Both the position numbers and the translations under genes were made by a program. Below, one piece after another: positions 9,601 through 16,819 of a stretch of 64,000 bases of DNA. Positions within the stretch are counted from its first letter, which is position 1. Every line of letters starts with the position of its first letter. The DNA lies in the NCBI RefSeq assembly GCF_026340095.1, contig NZ_JAPEPO010000001.1:4922001-4986000 (forward strand). Reading direction: 5' to 3'. The notes under the pieces were generated by a model. It saw only the letters and a program-made list of their open reading frames with translations. It searched no databases and had not been told where the DNA came from. The stretch comes from Streptomyces sp. NBC_01446 (lineage in GTDB: Bacteria; Actinomycetota; Actinomycetes; Streptomycetales; Streptomycetaceae).

Positions 9601-9963
9601 CACGCGGATCTCGCCGCCGTGCAGCAGATGCACACCGCCCGCGTCGGGCCCCGCCACCACATGGAGCTGCGCCGCGGCGCCCTCGATCTCGGGTCCCGGC
9701 TCGGCGGGAACGCCCAGGGACAGCACGGCCCCGTCGGTCAGCGGCGGCTCGCCCAGCGTGCACCGCTGCCCGTCGAGCCGCTCGGGTCCCGCGTAGAGAA
9801 TCGCCGTGCCCTCACCGCCGGCGACGGCCGCCACCAAGGCGGAGGCCACCGCGGCGAGCGCGGTGCCCGCCGGGGCGGTGACCAGCACGTCGCACGACGC
9901 CGCGCGGCCTTGCGGGTCGGGGCGCGTCCCCAGGGGGTCTACGACGGTCAGCCGGATCTGCAT
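6604..9963 (-). CDS. FHA-domain FtsK/SpoIIIE-like ATPase
   Basis: This is a 1119-aa protein. An N-terminal ubiquitin-like region is followed by a forkhead-associated domain (about 125-200: VGRSADADV, SRMHCAV, DLGSTNGT), a long Gly/Pro/Arg-rich linker, and an ATPase core. The core has a P-loop-like GPAGSGRTELL, in which Arg816 replaces the usual Lys, and a Walker B VVLVDDLDAL. FHA domains bind phosphothreonine, and FtsK/EccC ATPases move DNA or proteins. The gene is divergent from two Ser/Thr kinase genes, so it may be their substrate or effector. It lacks the extra membrane helices of FtsK and is not a complete EccC. Function beyond phospho-dependent ATPase is not known to me. Confidence 0.85.
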   Translation of the reverse strand: MQIRLTVVDPLGTRPDPQGRAASCDVLVTAPAGTALAAVASALVAAVAGGEGTAILYAGPERLDGQRCTLGEPPLTDGAVLSLGVPAEPGPEIEGAAAQLHVVAGPDAGGVHLLHGGEIRVGRSADADVALDDPDVSRMHCAVTLGTDGRVTVTDLGSTNGTTVDGSPVGDRPARLAPGALLRLGESTLRLALEGAAGSSAFNGFSGSSGSSGPVLRTAPDGEGHVRVTAPDSGACEDPSADPALAGETRHTYGPAALAAGSGPLVPEQGGPPAVESTPPFTPARGTPVPREQRRRGGLGAWARRLAGGRTGEGLSPYDSGAYGGEPPHVPETFAPASPSSRGSAEAWPDAAALLLTALGPGPRLWERGPEHPEALAVRLGTDDRTSPDRTGLLPGVPVTVGLREAGALGLAGPRARLSGVARSVVAQLAALHSPDVLEIVLVSTDRSRGVQDRAAEWSWLGWLPHLRPAHGQDCRLLLAYDREQAVARTGELLRRLDDHIADEARRPDAGTAAARAGQQQAGFGPMVPRSRSGEAADAGERGGRMTAPGPYGHEGAGGRSDAVADGHGDFRPTTDRAGRASEYAAGHPATEETWPPGPAQGPGAGHRWTGPLTVLVVDGDPGSAGLREATVRLATEGGRAGIHVICLAEAPSSSPASPVTQTYEMACAVSPAFKSCGAVALLSGDVATALRLLRTSHGQVVGHGTVAAIDAVSAAWAERFARALAPLRTDSGPSEPHPRVSAPLPQIARLLDELGLARATPASLMARWAAAGDDTEALGGRAWAVLGAGPRGPVVVDLAAEGPHLLIEGPAGSGRTELLRSIAASLAAAERPDRLGLVLVDGRDGTGGADRGDGLRVCTDLPHVTTHLAANDPVRMREFAQSLAAELKRRAELLGRQHFAEWHTQREVSGRMVSQRPAPPRASDQGAGDLEAPPSSTMRLRPAAARQEADPAPPLPRLVVLVDDLDALLSPPLGSPGRPAAGSVVRALEAVVRDGERLGVHLVAARPSGSEPAWGVALRVVLDAPSAGPDDPAPGRGRLSGADGRELAFQAGRVTGRIPRTATQRPTVVPLDWTRMGDPPTRRPVRELGNGPTDLALLASALERAARSVAAREVPSLL

Positions 9964-10367
9964 CGCGTCAGCGGTCCCTTCTGCGCGGGCGCCCGGGAAG
10001 GGGCTGCACCGCGGTCACCCCACCGCAGATCCCCCACCGCACAACGGGCACGTAGGCCAGTACGAGAGGCATCCTCGCACTTGCCAACGACAACACGCCC
10101 GTCGGCCACCCGTAAGTGATCTTGATTGGTCGGCTCTGCCCGCAAAAGTGCCTGCATGACGCCGCTTGGGACCGCTCACGTCCTTGCCGGTGGCAACCAA
10201 CAGCCCACCCCGAGCGTCTTTCCGTCGAACGCGGCTCCGGCGGGCGGGGGAGGCGCGGAAGATCAACAGACAGTGGGTTGTTCGACGGCACTACAGTGGG
10301 TCGGAACACCCAGGAACGAGCAAGACCAAGCAGTACGCCAGTACGCAGCAAGCAGGGAGCGCATGAC
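9964..10367. promoter_or_regulatory. Divergent intergenic region (FHA-ATPase / pkaA)
   Basis: This 404-bp gene-free region separates the two divergent signalling genes. A TACAGT hexamer at 10292-10297 is a possible -10 for pkaA, about 70 bp before its GTG, without a convincing -35. Apparent reading frames here end in unrelated sequence upstream of the kinase and are not credible coding. Confidence 0.35.
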
Positions 10368-12035
10368 GTGCGGCCGGTAGGCAGTAAATACCTGCTCGAG
10401 GAGCCGATCGGACGCGGCGCCACGGGCACCGTCTGGCGGGCCCGCCAGCGGGAGACCGCGGGAGCCGAGGCGGCCGTCGCCGGGCAGCCCGGCGAGACCG
10501 TGGCGATCAAGGTCCTCAAGGAGGAGCTCGCCAACGACGCGGATGTCGTGATGCGCTTCCTGCGCGAGCGCTCCGTGCTGCTCCGCCTGACGCACCCGAA
10601 CATCGTGCGCACCCGCGACCTGGTCGTCGAGGGCGAGCTCCTCGCCCTCGTCATGGACCTGGTCGACGGCCCCGACCTGCACCGCTACCTCCGCGAGAAC
10701 GGCCCCTTCTCCCCGGTGGCCGCGTCCCTGCTGACCGCCCAGGTCGCGGACGCGCTCGCGGCGAGCCACGCGGACGGCGTCGTGCACCGCGACCTGAAGC
10801 CGGCGAACGTCCTGCTGAAGCAGAACGGCGGTGAGATGCACCCGATGCTCACCGACTTCGGCATCGCCCGCCTCGCCGACTCCCCGGGCCTGACCCGCAC
10901 GCACGAGTTCGTCGGCACGCCCGCCTACGTCGCGCCGGAGTCCGCCGAGGGCCGCCCGCAGACCAGCGCTGTGGACATCTACGGCGCCGGAATCCTGCTG
11001 TACGAGCTGGTCACGGGCCGGCCGCCGTTCTCCGGGGGCTCCGCGCTCGAGGTCCTGCACCAGCACCTGAGCGCCGAACCGCGCCGCCCGTCCACGGTGC
11101 CCGACCCGCTGTGGACGGTCATAGAGCGCTGCCTGCGCAAGAACCCCGAGGAGCGCCCCAGCGCCGAGAACCTCGCCCGCGGCCTGCGCGCCGTCGCCGA
11201 GGGCATCGGCGTGCACGCGAACTCGGCGCAGATCGCGGCCGCCGAGGGCGTCGGCGCCCTCCTCATGCCGGATCCAGCGCCCGCGCAGGTGCCGGGCATG
11301 CCCGGTGCGGCCGACCCGACGCAGGTACTGCCCAGTAACGCGGGCTCGTACGATCCGAACGCGGCGACGAGCGTCATGCAGTCCACCGGCATGGGTGACG
11401 CCGACCCCACCTCGGTCCTGCCGAACCGGGGCGCGGCCGACCCGACGGCCGTCATGCCGCCGGTCCCGCCGCACCAGCCGGGCGCGAACCCGGACGACCC
11501 GCACCCCTGGCAGAACCAGATGCGGGCGGCCCGCGACCGCAACGAGCAGACACAGGTCCAGTACCTGGACCCGAACGACGATCCGCTGCGCCGCCGGCCG
11601 CAGCGCCAGCAGGGGCACCCGCAGCAGCAGCCCCAGCAGCCGCCTCAGCAGCAGTACGCGCCCCAGCAGCCCCGTCGGCAGCAGCCGCAGCAGCAGCCGC
11701 AGCGGTACGCGCCGCAGCCCCAGCAGCAGCAGTACGCGCCGCCGCAGCAGCCCCGCCAGCCGCAGCCGCAGGCGCCGCAGCGTGAGCCGCGGCAGCCGAG
11801 GCAGCGCAGCGCGAACCGGATGAAGATCCCGGGGCTCGGCTGCCTCAAGGGCTGCCTCTTCATGATCGTCATGCTGTTCGTGGTGAGCTGGCTCGTGTGG
11901 GAGTTCACCCCGCTCCAGGACTGGATCGGCACGGGCAAGGGTTACTGGGCCCAGCTCGCGTCCTGGTACGACACGGTCAGCGGCTGGATCGGCGACCTGG
12001 GCAACGGCTCGGGCAGCGGGGGTTCCGGCAACTGA
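10368..12035 (+). CDS. pkaA: Membrane Ser/Thr protein kinase PkaA
   Basis: This 555-aa eukaryotic-type kinase keeps all Hanks motifs: Gly loop GRGATGTVW, VAIKVL (ATP Lys), HRDLKPANV catalytic loop, DFGIAR and GTPAYVAPE. After the kinase domain (to about residue 275) come DPT-V-type repeats (ADPTQVLP, ADPTSVLP, ADPTAVMP), then a Gln/Pro-rich segment (about 405-480), then one membrane helix (CLFMIVMLFVVSWLVW) and a short external Gly/Ser tail. The GTG at 10368 is chosen because GCAGGGAG precedes it and the protein then starts VRPVGSKYLLEEPIG. Size and pairing with the next gene match the S. coelicolor PkaA/PkaB pair (recalled). Confidence 0.93.
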   Translation: MRPVGSKYLLEEPIGRGATGTVWRARQRETAGAEAAVAGQPGETVAIKVLKEELANDADVVMRFLRERSVLLRLTHPNIVRTRDLVVEGELLALVMDLVDGPDLHRYLRENGPFSPVAASLLTAQVADALAASHADGVVHRDLKPANVLLKQNGGEMHPMLTDFGIARLADSPGLTRTHEFVGTPAYVAPESAEGRPQTSAVDIYGAGILLYELVTGRPPFSGGSALEVLHQHLSAEPRRPSTVPDPLWTVIERCLRKNPEERPSAENLARGLRAVAEGIGVHANSAQIAAAEGVGALLMPDPAPAQVPGMPGAADPTQVLPSNAGSYDPNAATSVMQSTGMGDADPTSVLPNRGAADPTAVMPPVPPHQPGANPDDPHPWQNQMRAARDRNEQTQVQYLDPNDDPLRRRPQRQQGHPQQQPQQPPQQQYAPQQPRRQQPQQQPQRYAPQPQQQQYAPPQQPRQPQPQAPQREPRQPRQRSANRMKIPGLGCLKGCLFMIVMLFVVSWLVWEFTPLQDWIGTGKGYWAQLASWYDTVSGWIGDLGNGSGSGGSGN

Positions 12036-12172
12036 AGTGAGCCACGCGCGCCCGGCGTTGGGCGTGATGTTGGAGATTTGTCGACTTCCGGAGGGTGATT
12101 TCCCCCGCGGATGTGATGGTTGGCGTCCGAGCCGCGTAGCTTGGGCGCCAACACGCGTCTGTAGGAGCAGTC

Positions 12173-13408
12173 TTGGCACGGAAGATCGGCAGCCGGTACA
12201 CCGCGAACCAGATCCTGGGACGCGGCAGCGCCGGCACGGTGTGGCTGGGCGAGGGACCTGAGGGGCCCGTCGCCATCAAGCTGTTGCGTGAGGACCTGGC
12301 CTCCGACCAGGAGCTCGTGGGCCGCTTCGTCCAGGAGCGCACGGCCCTGCTCAGCCTCGACCACCCGCGCGTGGTCGGCGTCCGTGACCTGGTGGTCGAC
12401 GGGAACGACCTGGCCCTGGTCATGGACCTCGTACGGGGCACAGACCTGCGCACCCGGCTCGACCGCGAGCGGCGCCTGGCCCCCGAGGCCGCGGTCGCCA
12501 TCGTCGCGGACATCGCGGACGGGCTCGCCGCCGCGCACGCTGCCGGGATCGTGCACCGCGACGTGAAGCCGGAGAACGTCCTCCTCGACATGCAGGGCCC
12601 CCTCGGCCCCGGCGGCTCCCACCCGGCGCTCCTGACCGACTTCGGTGTCGCCAAGCTCATCGACTCCCCGCGCCGCACCCGCGCCACGAAGATCATCGGC
12701 ACCCCGGACTACCTCGCCCCCGAACTCATCGAGGGCCTCCCGCCGCGCGCCGCCGTCGACATCTACGCCCTGGCGACGGTCCTGTACGAGCTGCTCGCCG
12801 GGTTCACACCCTTCGGCGGCGGCCACCCCGGCGCGATCCTGCGCCGGCACGTCACGGAGACGGTCGTCCCGCTCCCGGGCATCCCCGACGAGCTGTGGCA
12901 GCTCCTCGTCCAGTGCCTGGCGAAGGCGCCCGCGTCCCGGCTGCGCGCCTCCGAGCTGGCGGCCCGCCTGCGCGAGCAGCTGCCCCAGCTCGCCGGGATG
13001 GCGCCCCTCGACGTGGACGAGCCGGACACCGAGCCCGACCCGGAGCCGGAAGCAGCCCCGGCCGCGCCCGAGGCGCCCGCCGCCCGCCGCGGCGCCGTCC
13101 CGCTGGTCCCCGGCGCGACCCCGGCCGACTCGAACAGGGACACGCACACGTCGATGCGGGTCCCGGCCCCCGACGAGCTGGCGGGCGGCGCCCGCGGTAC
13201 CGCTCGCGCCCCTCGCGCCGCCGGAGCGCCCCGCCCCGGCTCGGCCCGCCACCGCGCCTCCGCCCGGCGCCGGAGGATCACGCTCGGCGTGGCCGGAGCC
13301 GTCCTGGTGGTGGCGGCCGGCATGGGCACGTGGGCGGCCGTCGGCGGCGACGACGCGGACGCGACGCCGGGCAAGAACCCCGGGCAGTCGGCTCCGGCCT
13401 CTCCCTGA
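12173..13408 (+). CDS. pkaB: Membrane Ser/Thr protein kinase PkaB
   Basis: This 411-aa kinase paralogous to PkaA has GRGSAGTVW, VAIKLL, HRDVKPENV, DFGVAK and GTPDYLAPE. A Pro/Ala-rich linker (about 280-360) leads to a single membrane helix (ITLGVAGAVLVVAAGMG) and a short outer tail with no PASTA repeats. The start is a TTG at 12173 preceded by TAGGAGCAG. It follows pkaA by 137 bp in the same orientation. Both kinases lack a recognisable external ligand domain, so they probably respond to membrane or cytoplasmic cues. Confidence 0.93.
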   Translation: MARKIGSRYTANQILGRGSAGTVWLGEGPEGPVAIKLLREDLASDQELVGRFVQERTALLSLDHPRVVGVRDLVVDGNDLALVMDLVRGTDLRTRLDRERRLAPEAAVAIVADIADGLAAAHAAGIVHRDVKPENVLLDMQGPLGPGGSHPALLTDFGVAKLIDSPRRTRATKIIGTPDYLAPELIEGLPPRAAVDIYALATVLYELLAGFTPFGGGHPGAILRRHVTETVVPLPGIPDELWQLLVQCLAKAPASRLRASELAARLREQLPQLAGMAPLDVDEPDTEPDPEPEAAPAAPEAPAARRGAVPLVPGATPADSNRDTHTSMRVPAPDELAGGARGTARAPRAAGAPRPGSARHRASARRRRITLGVAGAVLVVAAGMGTWAAVGGDDADATPGKNPGQSAPASP

Positions 13409-13474
13409 GACGGCCCGGCAGGCCCCGGGACCCGGCCCCGCGGCCACCCGGACCGGAGCACTTGCCCCAGCCGT

Positions 13475-13480
13475 TACGCT
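13475..13480 (+). promoter_or_regulatory. Candidate -10 for leaderless prfB mRNA
   Basis: TACGCT ends 6 nt before the prfB GTG, with no Shine-Dalgarno sequence between them. This fits a leaderless transcript starting at or near the start codon. Confidence 0.4.
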
Positions 13481-13486
13481 GGTGTC

Positions 13487-14590
13487 GTGGCAGTCGTCGA
13501 CGTTTCCGAAGAGCTCAAGTCCCTCTCCTCGACCATGGAGTCGATCGAGGCCGTCCTGGACCTCGACAAGCTGAGGGCAGATATCGCCGTGCTCGAGGAG
13601 CAGGCGGCGGCGCCGTCCCTGTGGGACGACCCCGACGCGGCACAGAAGATCACCAGCAAGCTGAGCCACCTCCAGGCCGAGGTGCGCAAGGCGGAGACCC
13701 TGCGCGGCAGGATCGACGACCTGAGCGTGCTCTTCCAGATGGCCGAGGAGGAGGACGACCCGGACACCCGTGCCGAGGCCGAGTCCGAACTGACCTCCGT
13801 CAAGAAGGCGCTGGACGAGATGGAGGTCCGTACCCTCCTGTCCGGTGAGTACGACTCCCGCGAGGCGCTGGTCAACATCCGCGCCGAGGCGGGCGGCGTC
13901 GACGCCGCGGACTTCGCCGAGCAGCTCCAGCGCATGTACCTGCGCTGGGCCGAGCGCCACGGCTACAAGACCGAGGTCTACGAGACGTCGTACGCGGAGG
14001 AGGCCGGCATCAAGTCGACCACCTTCGCCGTGCAGATCCCGTACGCGTACGGGACGCTCTCGGTCGAGCAGGGCACGCACCGGCTGGTCCGTATCTCCCC
14101 CTTCGACAACCAGGGCCGCCGCCAGACGTCCTTCGCGGGCGTCGAGGTGCTCCCGGTCGTCGAGACGACCGACCACATCGAGATCGACGAGTCCGAGCTG
14201 CGCGTCGACGTGTACCGCTCCTCGGGCCCCGGCGGCCAGGGCGTGAACACGACGGACTCCGCGGTCCGCCTGACGCACCTGCCCACCGGCATCGTCGTCT
14301 CCTGCCAGAACGAGCGCTCGCAGATCCAGAACAAGGCGACCGCGATGAACGTCCTCCAGGCCAAGCTCCTCGAGCGGAAGCGTCAGGAGGAGCGGGCCAA
14401 GATGGACGCCCTCAAGGACGGCGGCAGCTCGTGGGGCAACCAGATGCGTTCGTACGTCCTGCACCCGTACCAGATGGTCAAGGACCTCCGGACGGAATTC
14501 GAGGTCGGTAATCCGCAGTCGGTGCTCGACGGCGAAATCGACGGATTCCTCGAAGCGGGAATTCGCTGGCGCAAGCAGCAGGAGAAGTAA
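13487..14590 (+). CDS. prfB: Peptide chain release factor RF2
   Basis: This 367-aa class I release factor recognises UGA/UAA in the ribosomal A site and triggers peptidyl-tRNA hydrolysis. It carries the RF2 anticodon tripeptide Ser204-Pro205-Phe206 and the catalytic GGQ at 249-251. Unlike enterobacterial prfB it reads as one uninterrupted frame, without the in-frame UGA and slippery CUU used for autoregulatory +1 frameshifting. The GTG at 13487 has no obvious Shine-Dalgarno sequence but a TACGCT -10-like element just upstream, so the mRNA may be leaderless. It is followed by a strong terminator. Confidence 0.97.
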   Translation: MAVVDVSEELKSLSSTMESIEAVLDLDKLRADIAVLEEQAAAPSLWDDPDAAQKITSKLSHLQAEVRKAETLRGRIDDLSVLFQMAEEEDDPDTRAEAESELTSVKKALDEMEVRTLLSGEYDSREALVNIRAEAGGVDAADFAEQLQRMYLRWAERHGYKTEVYETSYAEEAGIKSTTFAVQIPYAYGTLSVEQGTHRLVRISPFDNQGRRQTSFAGVEVLPVVETTDHIEIDESELRVDVYRSSGPGGQGVNTTDSAVRLTHLPTGIVVSCQNERSQIQNKATAMNVLQAKLLERKRQEERAKMDALKDGGSSWGNQMRSYVLHPYQMVKDLRTEFEVGNPQSVLDGEIDGFLEAGIRWRKQQEK

Positions 14591-14619
14591 CCTCAGGTCT
14601 TTTCCAGCTTTGTCGACAA

Positions 14620-14650
14620 GGCAACTGCCGCCCACCGGGCGGCAGTTGCC
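14620..14650 (+). terminator. prfB terminator
   Basis: A perfect 14-bp stem (GGCAACTGCCGCCC) with a 3-nt loop is followed by TTTTA, 29 nt after the prfB stop. It is a strong intrinsic terminator. Confidence 0.9.
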
Positions 14651-14878
14651 TTTTACGTCACAGTCACATGTCCGTACGGCGGTCAACTCCCCTGAATTCG
14701 GGCATCGCGTACGCAACGACCTTGACGCTGACATGAAAACTGGGAAGGCTGACGCGCGGCATGCGTATCAGTGGGACGCGTGTGCACCGGGGGACGAGCG
14801 AGCAGTCGCCGACCACCCGGGCGGCCCCCGTCCCGCGCGCTGCTCCATCAACGATTAGCTACTGGGGGTAGCAGGCAG

Positions 14879-15529
14879 ATGACCAAGAAGACGCGCATCC
14901 GTGTCGCGCGGATAGCAGCCGGTGCGGTGATCGCGGCGGGTGCGTCGCTGACCGCCGCGGGCGCCGCTTCGGCCCTCGACATCGGCGTCAACCTTCCGGG
15001 TGTCGGCGCGAAGGTGCACGCGGGCGACGACGGTGTCGCAGCCGGCGTGAGCCTCGGTGACGACGACGACCCGACCCCGCCGACCACTCCGCCGGCCACT
15101 CCGCCCACCGACATCCCGGACCCGACGCCCACCGTGGACCCGCCCACCACGGACCCGACGGACCCGACCGAGCCCACCGAGGAGCCCACCGAGCCCACCG
15201 AGGACCCGACCACCCCGGGCAACGGTGGCGGCAACGGCGGCGGTCACCACGGCGGTGGCGGCGGCAACCACGGCGGCGGGAACGGCAACACCGACCCCGA
15301 CGGCGGCAACAACCCGGTCGAGCAGGGCCAGGGCAAGGACAGCCTGCAGGACACCGGCTCCGTGCCGGTCGCCCAGCCCGCCCAGAACGGCAAGTCCGGC
15401 GGTGAGCTGGCCGAGACCGGCGCCGCCGAGACCACGTTCCTGCTGATCGGCGCCGCGACGATGATCGCCGGCGGCATCGGCTTCCGCCTGCTGCCCCGCC
15501 TCGTCGGCGGCGGCCGCACGGTTGCCTAG
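14879..15529 (+). CDS. LAETG-anchored secreted surface protein (sortase substrate)
   Basis: This 216-aa protein has a signal peptide (KKTRIRVARIAAGAVIAAGA... ending ASA-LDI), a short mature domain, a Pro/Thr/Asp/Glu-rich stalk (about 60-115) and a Gly/His/Asn-rich segment. It ends in a cell-wall sorting signal: LAETG at about 177-181, a hydrophobic helix and a basic tail. LAxTG is the motif of class E sortases of high-GC Gram-positives, so the protein is probably cut at Thr-Gly and linked to peptidoglycan. The ATG at 14879 is chosen because GGGGGTAGCAGG precedes it and the signal peptide begins there. No sortase gene is nearby. The short mature part is unlike a chaplin domain. Confidence 0.88.
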   Translation: MTKKTRIRVARIAAGAVIAAGASLTAAGAASALDIGVNLPGVGAKVHAGDDGVAAGVSLGDDDDPTPPTTPPATPPTDIPDPTPTVDPPTTDPTDPTEPTEEPTEPTEDPTTPGNGGGNGGGHHGGGGGNHGGGNGNTDPDGGNNPVEQGQGKDSLQDTGSVPVAQPAQNGKSGGELAETGAAETTFLLIGAATMIAGGIGFRLLPRLVGGGRTVA

Positions 15530-15563
15530 GCAGCCGTAGGCGCGTACGACCGCACGTAACGCG

Positions 15564-15596
15564 AGAAGGGCCCGGAGCATCGCTCCGGGCCCTTCT
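15564..15596. terminator. Terminator after the LAETG gene
   Basis: A stem of 14-15 bp (AGAAGGGCCCGGAG / CTCCGGGCCCTTCT) with a 3-5-nt loop is followed by TCGTGTCTTA. It sits between two convergent genes and could serve both. Confidence 0.85.
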
Positions 15597-15603
15597 TCGT
15601 GTC

Positions 15604-15795
15604 TTAGACGGTCTGGTGGGCGAGGAGCGCCACCGCCGCGATGAGCACAGCCACAAGAACTATCAGGGCCATCGGGTGCAGACCCGCGAACGGGCTCTCC
15701 TGCTGAAGTCGCTCACGGTTCGCCCGGCATACGGGACAGCGACCCTCGCTCACGGGCGCCGCGCAGTTCGCGCACACCAGCCGGTCATAGGTCAT
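15604..15795 (-). CDS. Small zinc-ribbon membrane protein
   Basis: This 63-aa protein has two CxxC pairs at the N-terminus (VCANCAAPV and RCPVCRANR), forming a zinc ribbon on the cytoplasmic side. A single C-terminal membrane helix (LIVLVAVLIAAVALLA) follows. The ATG at 15795 is preceded by GGAGGAGG at ideal spacing, which supports this start over longer ones. It is convergent with the LAETG gene and divergent from ftsE. Function unknown. Confidence 0.75.
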   Translation of the reverse strand: MTYDRLVCANCAAPVSEGRCPVCRANRERLQQESPFAGLHPMALIVLVAVLIAAVALLAHQTV

Positions 15796-15857
15796 GCGCT
15801 CTTCCTCCTCCCGCGCGGCGGAGCCGCCACAGCATAATTCTCTCCGCACAACGCTCC

Positions 15858-15877
15858 GGGGAACGCAACCGTTCCCC
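15858..15877. promoter_or_regulatory. Perfect 8-4-8 inverted repeat upstream of ftsE
   Basis: GGGGAACG-CAAC-CGTTCCCC is a perfect palindrome in the divergent region between the zinc-ribbon gene and ftsE. This is the size expected for a dimeric repressor site. A TATGGT at 16035-16040 may be the ftsE -10. Confidence 0.4.
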
Positions 15878-16085
15878 TACCACTGTGCCAGCTTCCGCGG
15901 ATTTCGGCGCGCCTCCCCGGATGCTGCCCCTTTGGACCCGTTCCGTTCCCGCCAGGACCCGCCTGTGACCGGGCAATCATCGGGACAAACCGCTCAACCC
16001 AGGACGCCGACTGCGGCGGGCAGCCGGGTTCGCGTATGGTCACGCTCACCTACCCCCGACGCCCACGATGCACCGAGGCGCACCC

Positions 16086-16775
16086 GTGATCCGATTCGAC
16101 AACGTCTCCAAGGCCTACCCCAAGCAGACCCGGCCCGCCCTCAGGGATGTGTCCCTCGAGGTCGAGCGCGGCGAATTCGTCTTCCTTGTGGGATCTTCCG
16201 GCTCCGGAAAGTCCACCTTCCTGCGGCTGGTCCTGCGCGAGGAGCGCACCAGCCACGGCCAGGTGCACGTCCTGGGCAAGGACCTGGCACGACTGTCCAA
16301 CTGGAAGGTGCCGCAGATGCGCCGCCAGCTCGGCACGGTCTTCCAGGACTTCCGGCTCCTGCCCAACAAGACCGTCGGCGAGAACGTCGCCTTCGCGCAG
16401 GAAGTCATCGGCAAGTCCCGTGGCGAGATCCGCAAGTCCGTGCCCCAGGTGCTCGACCTCGTCGGCCTGGGCGGCAAGGAGGACCGGATGCCCGGCGAGC
16501 TCTCCGGTGGTGAGCAGCAGCGTGTGGCCATCGCCCGCGCCTTCGTGAACCGCCCCAAGCTCCTGATCGCCGACGAGCCGACCGGCAACCTCGACCCGCA
16601 GACCTCGGTCGGCATCATGAAGCTGCTGGACCGGATCAACCGCACCGGGACGACCGTCGTGATGGCCACCCACGATCAGCAGATCGTGGACCAGATGCGC
16701 AAGCGCGTCATCGAGCTGGAGAAGGGCCGTCTCGTCCGCGACCAGTCGCGCGGCGTCTACGGCTACCAGCACTGA
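16086..16775 (+). CDS. ftsE: Cell division ABC ATPase FtsE
   Basis: This 229-aa cytoplasmic ATPase has Walker A GSSGSGKST (about 38-46), Q-loop VFQDF, signature LSGGEQQR and Walker B LLIADEP. FtsE pairs with FtsX to control peptidoglycan hydrolysis during division or sporulation septation through ATP-driven conformational change. The GTG at 16086 gives VIRFDNVSKAYPK, matching the usual FtsE start. A longer in-frame ATG 18 nt upstream is less likely. ftsX follows 44 bp downstream in the same orientation. Confidence 0.96.
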   Translation: MIRFDNVSKAYPKQTRPALRDVSLEVERGEFVFLVGSSGSGKSTFLRLVLREERTSHGQVHVLGKDLARLSNWKVPQMRRQLGTVFQDFRLLPNKTVGENVAFAQEVIGKSRGEIRKSVPQVLDLVGLGGKEDRMPGELSGGEQQRVAIARAFVNRPKLLIADEPTGNLDPQTSVGIMKLLDRINRTGTTVVMATHDQQIVDQMRKRVIELEKGRLVRDQSRGVYGYQH

Positions 16776-16819
16776 GCCCCGTGAGCACCAGAGCACTGAG
16801 AAAGGCCTGAGCAGACGCC

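Noticed and set aside
13487..14590. Programmed +1 frameshift in prfB
   Set aside because: The RF2 frame is continuous from the GTG with no internal in-frame UGA, so the enterobacterial-style autoregulatory shift is absent.
11942..14734. 930-codon minus-strand frame across pkaB and prfB
   Set aside because: It is antisense to well-conserved genes and has no recognisable protein features.
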